DNA of 9,876 nucleotides, taken from positions 1-9,876 of the forward strand of contig CAAGGN010000250.1 of assembly GCA_900769375.1 (NCBI GenBank), written 5' to 3'. The stretch comes from Clostridia bacterium (lineage in GTDB: Bacteria > Bacillota > Clostridia > Oscillospirales > Acutalibacteraceae). The notes under the pieces were generated by a model. The model was not told the DNA's origin and searched no databases. It saw nothing but the letters and a program-made list of their open reading frames with translations. Each line of letters begins with the position of its first letter. The stretch's first letter is position 1. A program made the translations under genes and the position numbers. This document shows positions 5,395-9,876 of the stretch, piece after piece.

Positions 5395-6138
5395 TTGATT
5401 AACAATGAAAATGCAGTTGAACTGCGGAATATAAAAATGCAATTTAATATGAGTAAGGAAAAGCTTGAAAGTTTAAAGGAGTATTTTCTTAAAGCAATTA
5501 AAAGGCAGCTTTACTTTGAAAAATTTACCGCTCTTGATGACGTTTCATTTGATATCAAAAAAGGTGACGTTTTCGGTATAGTGGGACTTAACGGTTGCGG
5601 TAAAAGTACAACTCTTAAAATTATTTCCGGTATTTTGGAACCTACCGAGGGTAGTGTTGAGACAAGCGGTGTTATCGCCCCGCTTATTGAGCTTGGTGCC
5701 GGCTTTGATATGGAATTGACCGCCAGAGAGAATATTTATCTCAATGGTTCCGTTCTCGGTTATTCTAAAAAGTTTATTGATGAAAAGTTTGATGAAATAG
5801 TTGAGTTTTCCGAAATGCGCGATTTTTTGGACGTGCCCATGAAAAACTATTCTTCGGGTATGGTGGCTCGTATTGGTTTCGCTATTGCCACGGTTATTAC
5901 CCCCGATATCTTAATCGTTGATGAAATTTTAGCGGTTGGTGACTTCCTTTTCCAGAGAAAATGCGAGGAGCGCATAAAGGAAATGATAGAAGGGGATACC
6001 ACTGTAATTATCGTATCCCACGCTATTGAGCAAATCGAACGCCTTTGTAAGCATTGCGTATGGCTCGAAAACGGCAAAATTAAGATGATAGGTGAAACCC
6101 AAGAGGTTTGCGACCAATATAAATTGAGCGCAAGATAG
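5395..6138 (+). CDS. ABC transporter ATP-binding protein for polysaccharide export (Wzt/TagH-like)
   Basis: A 247-residue ATPase partner of the permease just upstream. After a family-typical N-terminal insert (KEKLESLKEYFLKAIKRQ, 21-38) come FTALDDVSFDIKKGDVFGIVG, Walker A GLNGCGKST (64-72), IELGAGFD (98-105; typical of Wzt/TagH), the shortened signature YSSGM (152-156), Walker B ILIVDE with D176/E177, LAVGD and the switch His209. It ends soon after the ATPase fold, so it lacks the carbohydrate-binding C-terminal domain of long Wzt proteins that recognise capped O-antigens. The exporter therefore presumably does not check a terminal sugar cap through this subunit. The start is TTG, 10 nt after AGGAGG; the glycosyltransferase gene begins 10 bp after its stop. 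Confidence 0.95.
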   Translation: MINNENAVELRNIKMQFNMSKEKLESLKEYFLKAIKRQLYFEKFTALDDVSFDIKKGDVFGIVGLNGCGKSTTLKIISGILEPTEGSVETSGVIAPLIELGAGFDMELTARENIYLNGSVLGYSKKFIDEKFDEIVEFSEMRDFLDVPMKNYSSGMVARIGFAIATVITPDILIVDEILAVGDFLFQRKCEERIKEMIEGDTTVIIVSHAIEQIERLCKHCVWLENGKIKMIGETQEVCDQYKLSAR

Positions 6139-6148
6139 GTTAAAAGTT

Positions 6149-7897
6149 ATGTTGAAAAAACTTTTAGTTTGGATTAAAGGCCTAATGCTTAAAACCAGAT
6201 TTACCACGGTTTTGGGAATTTTTTTAAAATGGCTTTTAAGAGTAGGACCCAAGGGTGCCGCTTCCCACGTAAAACACTTTGTGGCGTTCGATAGGCAGAA
6301 AATCGCGGTTGATATATCAAAAGAGGAAAGAGAAAAAGAAGAAAATTTCGCATTTAAAAATAATGTGAAGTTTAGTGTGTTGGTACCTCTTTATAATACT
6401 CCTGAGGATTTCTTATCAGAGATGATAGAATCGGTTTTGGGGCAAACTTATAAAAATTTCGAGCTCTGTTTGGCAGACGGTAGCGATAATGGGCATAGCT
6501 TTGTTGGTGATGTATGCCTTCGTTATGCTCAAAGCGATGATAGAATCAAATACAGAAAGCTTGAGAAAAACAAGGGAATCAGCGAAAACACCAATGAGTG
6601 TATAGATATGGCGACAGGGGATTATATAGCCCTTTTCGACCATGATGATCTGCTCCATCCTTCGGCGCTTTTTAAAGTTGCAGTCGCAATAGAAGAGGAA
6701 AATGCGGATTTTATCTATACCGATGAATTTACCTTTGATGGAAGCAGAGGGCCTAAAGCAGTTATAGCCAAGCATTATAAACCTGATTTTTCCTATGATA
6801 ATCTTTTGGCCAATAATTATATTTGCCATTTTTCTGTTTTTAGAGCGTCGCTTATTGATAAGGTGGGCGGATTAAGAACGAAGTATGACGGCAGTCAGGA
6901 CCACGATATGATTCTCCGTCTTACGTCTGCCTCGGAAAAAATAGTTCATATACCGGAACTTTTATACTTTTGGCGTTCTCATAAAAACTCCGTTGCTATG
7001 GATATTGGATCTAAAATGTACGCCGTAGAATCGGGAATAAATTTGGTGAAAGACCATTTAAAAGAAAAGGGCATAGCGGCCACGGTAGTTTCATCTCCTG
7101 CCTTTCCAACGATTTACAGGATAAATTATGAAATTAAAAGTAACCCTTTAGTTTCTATTATTGTTTCTGCTAAAACCGAAGCAAATGCCCGGAAAACCAT
7201 AAGAAATATTTTAGAAAATACTGATTACGGTAACTTGGAAATAGTTATTTCTGTGCCCAAAAACTTTAAAACTGATTTTGAAAATGTGAAGGTTTTGGGT
7301 GTTGATGGTGATTTGGCAATCCCATCCGTATATAATCTTTCTGCAAAGGCGGCAAGTGGTGATTATCTGCTGTTTTTAAATGAAAACGCCGTACCGCAAA
7401 ACAGAGAATGGCTTACCGAGATGTTAGGTTTTGCTCAACTTGAGCGTATAGGCGCAGTGGGTTGTAAGGTAATAAATAAGAACAAAACCGTCAAGAGCAT
7501 AGGTAAAATCATAGGTTTTGGCGACAAGGTTACCGCTGAAAGATATGAGGGTACCGATAAAAGCGAGCTTGGTTATTTTGGTAAGTTGTTCTATTCTCAA
7601 AATGTTTCTGCCGTTGCATCCGACTGTTTTGCAATCAAAAAAAGCGATTTTTTTGCAGTAAACGGATTCGATGAAGAATTTCAAAGTTCGCTTTTTGATA
7701 CTGATATTTGTCTTAAACTTTTGGATAAGCAGAAGAAAAATATAGTTAATCCCTTTGCCGTTGTTCTTTTAGAAGGAATAGCGGATAAATCAAATTCGCA
7801 TGATGAAAGTTTATTCAAATCAAAGTGGTCGGATTTTTTAGAAAAAGGCGACCCATATTTCAATAAATCATTACCCGAAGGGTATTACTATTTCTAA
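6149..7897 (+). CDS. Two-domain GT2 family glycosyltransferase
   Basis: A 582-residue cytoplasmic enzyme expected to transfer sugars onto the glycan exported by the adjacent ABC transporter. A basic, hydrophobic N-terminus (about 1-35) may touch the membrane. The first GT2 domain runs from about 75 to 285: FSVLVPLYN, LADGSD with Asp110, GDYIALFDHDD with metal-binding Asp164/166/167, and SQDHDMILRL with Asp251/253 as the likely catalytic base region. A second GT2-like domain starts near 334 (PLVSIIVSAKTEANARKTI) and keeps the late family motifs (IGAVGCKV, ELGYFGKLFYSQNVSAV, VNGFDEEF). At its metal site it reads LNENA (410-414), where active relatives have LNNDT, so this half is probably catalytically weak or dead. 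The ribosome site is poor (TAGG); coupling to the upstream gene is likely. Sugar specificity is unknown. Confidence 0.93.
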   Translation: MLKKLLVWIKGLMLKTRFTTVLGIFLKWLLRVGPKGAASHVKHFVAFDRQKIAVDISKEEREKEENFAFKNNVKFSVLVPLYNTPEDFLSEMIESVLGQTYKNFELCLADGSDNGHSFVGDVCLRYAQSDDRIKYRKLEKNKGISENTNECIDMATGDYIALFDHDDLLHPSALFKVAVAIEEENADFIYTDEFTFDGSRGPKAVIAKHYKPDFSYDNLLANNYICHFSVFRASLIDKVGGLRTKYDGSQDHDMILRLTSASEKIVHIPELLYFWRSHKNSVAMDIGSKMYAVESGINLVKDHLKEKGIAATVVSSPAFPTIYRINYEIKSNPLVSIIVSAKTEANARKTIRNILENTDYGNLEIVISVPKNFKTDFENVKVLGVDGDLAIPSVYNLSAKAASGDYLLFLNENAVPQNREWLTEMLGFAQLERIGAVGCKVINKNKTVKSIGKIIGFGDKVTAERYEGTDKSELGYFGKLFYSQNVSAVASDCFAIKKSDFFAVNGFDEEFQSSLFDTDICLKLLDKQKKNIVNPFAVVLLEGIADKSNSHDESLFKSKWSDFLEKGDPYFNKSLPEGYYYF

Positions 7898-7901
7898 GAT
7901 A

Positions 7902-7930
7902 TTGACAAAGGGATTGCGCCTTTGTACAAT
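7902..7930 (+). promoter_or_regulatory. Sigma-A promoter with a palindrome filling its spacer
   Basis: TTGACA (7902-7907), 17-bp spacer, TACAAT (7925-7930), predicted start near 7937. An inverted repeat ACAAAGG (7905-7911) and CCTTTGT (7919-7925), with a 7-nt loop, fills the space between the two boxes. It could be a repressor operator. It could also act as a weak end signal for the glycan-export operon, but no T-run follows. The ribosome site AAGGAG (7954-7959) is 11 nt before the ATG of the next gene. Confidence 0.8.
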
Positions 7931-7970
7931 ATGGATATATTTATTATTTTCATAAGGAGTTGGTATCCGA

Positions 7971-8987
7971 ATGGATGACCCGGGGAGTACGATAATTAGT
8001 ATTGTGCTTTATTGTTTGCTGATTGTTGCGAGTGCATATTTTTCAGGCACTGAAATTTCACTTGCTTCGGTAAACAGAATACATATGATGAGTCTTGCCG
8101 ACGAGGGCAATAAAAGGGCTTCAAGGGTTCTTAGAATTCTTGATAATTTCGATGAGGCATTAACCGTTATTCTCATCGGAAATAATCTTGTTAACATTGG
8201 ATGCGCCACCATTTCGGTTGTTCTTGCAACTAAAATTTGGGGTACAACTGCGGTTTCTTTCGCGACGGTAATAACAACCCTTATTTTGTTTGTTTTTGGT
8301 GAGATGCTACCTAAAAGTTATGCTCATTCCTGTAATGAGAATTTTGCTATGACATCGTCGGGGCTTTTAATATTATTGATTAAGGTACTAAAACCTTTAT
8401 CAATTTTATTTACTGCTCTTTCACGAGTTGTTTCAACCCCATTTATAAATAGGGTGGAGCCCGAAGTAACCGTAACCGAGGATGAATTCAACGAAATCGT
8501 TGAAAACATCACTGAAGAAGAGGGATTTGATGAAAATAAAGGCGAACTTGTCAAATCTGCCCTAAAGCTTTCAAATCTTACGGCGCAAGAAGTTATGACG
8601 CCATGGGAAGATGTCCTTAAAATTAATGCAGGAACTAAAAACGAAAAAATTCTGGATATTATCAAAAATTCCAAGCATTCGAGAATACCTGTAATAAGTC
8701 GTAACGGCAGCGTTAGAGGAATTTTGCAGATACGCCGCTTTATAAAGGCATATATTAAAAATCCTCACGTTGTTTTGGCTTCGGTATTGGACTATCCTTA
8801 CTATGCCAAGGGTGAAATCCTTATCGATGATTTGCTCGCCCAAATGAGCAACCATCGCCGTAATCTTGCGGTGATTAAAAACCATGATGATGAAATTTTA
8901 GGTATCGTAACCATTGAAGATATTTTAGAAGAACTTGTCGGCGAAATATACGATGAGGATGATATCGGAGGTGGGGATGATGAATAA
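7971..8987 (+). CDS. CNNM/CorC-type (DUF21 + CBS pair) membrane protein, short form
   Basis: A 338-residue integral membrane protein of the HlyC/CorC (CNNM) family; better-studied members export Mg2+ or related divalent cations. The DUF21 membrane domain covers about 8-160, with AYFSGTEISLAS (22-33), DEALTVILIGNNLVN (61-75) and FGEMLPKSYA (109-118), the conserved polar and small residues of the cation pathway. An acidic linker (EDEFNEIVENITEEEGFDE) precedes two CBS repeats: VMTPWEDV to about 262, and about 270 to 327 ending GIVTIEDILEELVGEI. CBS pairs in this family bind adenine nucleotides. Many relatives have about 430 residues and a further C-terminal CorC_HlyC domain; this one stops right after the CBS pair with a short GGG/Asp tail. 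The codons for that tail double as the ribosome site of the next gene. Confidence 0.93.
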   Translation: MDDPGSTIISIVLYCLLIVASAYFSGTEISLASVNRIHMMSLADEGNKRASRVLRILDNFDEALTVILIGNNLVNIGCATISVVLATKIWGTTAVSFATVITTLILFVFGEMLPKSYAHSCNENFAMTSSGLLILLIKVLKPLSILFTALSRVVSTPFINRVEPEVTVTEDEFNEIVENITEEEGFDENKGELVKSALKLSNLTAQEVMTPWEDVLKINAGTKNEKILDIIKNSKHSRIPVISRNGSVRGILQIRRFIKAYIKNPHVVLASVLDYPYYAKGEILIDDLLAQMSNHRRNLAVIKNHDDEILGIVTIEDILEELVGEIYDEDDIGGGDDE

Positions 8988-9876
8988 TTTTCTGCCTTAC
9001 GTAAGCATAATTTTATTGCTTATATTATCTGCCTATTTCTCTGCGAGTGAGATGGCTTTATCAAGTTCCAATGTGAAACGACTTCGTTCACTTAACGAGG
9101 AAAAGAAGGGCTTTGGCATTAAATCTGCCCTTCGGCTTAAAGAGGGTTACGACGAGGCATTAGGCGTTATTCTTATAGGTAATAACCTTGCTAATAATGC
9201 GGCTTCATCCGTTATGACCGTAATAATTCTGTCGGTTTTAGGTGAGGGATATGCGTGGGCGTCTACCCTTATTATGACATCATTGGTTTTAATATTTGGC
9301 GAAATTTTGCCAAAAACTATTGCCAAACAATTCCCCGAAAAATTTTCGGCGGTTTTATCTGGACCTCTGTATATTTTAAGCATTATACTTTTCCCTGTGA
9401 ATTGGTTTATAATCAAGTTTTTAAACCTTATTTCTAAACTTTGGGAAAAGAATATGAGTGATAACGAGGCCGTTTCAGAAAAAGATCTTGAAAATATTAT
9501 TGATATAGTCGAGGATGAGGGAGTTCTTGATGAGGAGCAATGCGATTTGTTGCAGAACGCTCTCGATTTTGATGAGGTTTTGGCTTACGAAATCGTTACG
9601 CACCGCGTTGATATGGACGCTATTGATATTCGTGACCCATATGAAGTTAATATTAAGAAAATCCACGAATCTAAATATTCAAGAATGCCCGTATATGAGG
9701 ATACTCCGGATAATATCATCGGTATTCTTCATTTAAACCGTGTGTTTAAGCGGTTGATTGATGATGAAAAAATAAATATTCGCAATCTTTTGTTGCCGGT
9801 TATTTTTGTTCATAAAACAATGTCGCTTCCCGACGTTCTTGAGAAAATGAGGGAAAGTAAGTGTCATATGGTTGTC
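8977..9876 (+). CDS. Second CNNM/CorC-type (DUF21 + CBS) membrane protein, cut by right edge
   Basis: The frame is open for 300 codons to the last base. It begins MMNNFLPYVSIILLL and carries the same layout as its upstream neighbour: AYFSASEMALSSSN, DEALGVILIGNNLANNAA, FGEILPKTIAKQF, an acidic linker (SEKDLENIIDIVEDEGVLDEE) and a first CBS repeat (YEIVTHRVDMDAID to GILHLNRVFKRL), with the second CBS repeat starting at the edge. The two are clear paralogues but differ at most positions, so the duplication is old. GGAGG at 8967-8971 lies 5 nt before the first ATG (8977) and 8 nt before the second (8980); either may be used. The start overlaps the previous gene by 11 nt, so the two proteins are probably made together and might form a mixed dimer. 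Whether this copy has a CorC_HlyC domain lies beyond the window. Confidence 0.93.
   Translation, partial: MMNNFLPYVSIILLLILSAYFSASEMALSSSNVKRLRSLNEEKKGFGIKSALRLKEGYDEALGVILIGNNLANNAASSVMTVIILSVLGEGYAWASTLIMTSLVLIFGEILPKTIAKQFPEKFSAVLSGPLYILSIILFPVNWFIIKFLNLISKLWEKNMSDNEAVSEKDLENIIDIVEDEGVLDEEQCDLLQNALDFDEVLAYEIVTHRVDMDAIDIRDPYEVNIKKIHESKYSRMPVYEDTPDNIIGILHLNRVFKRLIDDEKINIRNLLLPVIFVHKTMSLPDVLEKMRESKCHMVV

Noticed and set aside
6416..6829. Open frames of 60-140 codons antisense to the glycosyltransferase and CNNM genes
   Set aside because: All lie opposite strongly conserved coding sequence, with no ribosome site or recognisable domain.
1..9876. CRISPR arrays, insertion sequences, phage or defence genes
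   Set aside because: No spaced identical repeats, transposase motifs, terminal inverted repeats or defence domains were seen on either strand.

Overview
The window looks like chromosomal DNA from a low-GC, Gram-positive Clostridia-type Firmicute. The signs are A/T-rich third positions, strong AGGAGG-type ribosome sites, frequent TTG/GTG starts, lipoprotein signal peptides with a Cys lipobox, a DUF421 + DUF4363 gene pair, an ECF-transporter S component and no Gram-negative envelope genes. This is inferred from family content and sequence style; no species can be named.

Layout: everything left of about 4455 reads on the minus strand and everything right of about 4547 on the plus strand, with a 91-bp divergent control region between.

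Minus-strand block, in transcription order: (a) a two-gene membrane operon, DUF421/YetF-like protein then DUF4363 protein (4455 to 3393); (b) a complete polar amino-acid ABC importer, lipoprotein solute-binding protein - permease - ATPase (3253 to 945). It has a consensus promoter with operator-like repeats, a large hairpin between the first two cistrons and a clean intrinsic terminator at 916-939; (c) a short cobalamin-uptake cassette: strong promoter, cobalamin-family riboswitch (691-843), DUF4430 lipoprotein (transcobalamin-like fold) and the start of an ECF S component that runs off the left edge.

Plus-strand block: (d) a three-gene glycan-export operon, Wzm/TagG-like ABC-2 permease, Wzt/TagH-like ATPase and a two-domain GT2 glycosyltransferase, which presumably add sugars to and export a cell-surface polysaccharide or teichoic-acid-like polymer; (e) a promoter and two overlapping paralogous CNNM/CorC-type (DUF21 + CBS pair) membrane proteins, candidates for Mg2+/divalent-cation export. 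The first is a short form and the second runs off the right edge.

Most content belongs to known families. The parts most worth a second look are the riboswitch-linked DUF4430/S-component cassette, the amino-acid permease whose N-terminus continues 31 codons upstream of any standard start codon, the inverted and direct repeats at the importer promoter, and the degenerate second GT2 domain. I found no CRISPR array, transposon, tRNA, rRNA or phage gene, and no clearly new multi-gene system.
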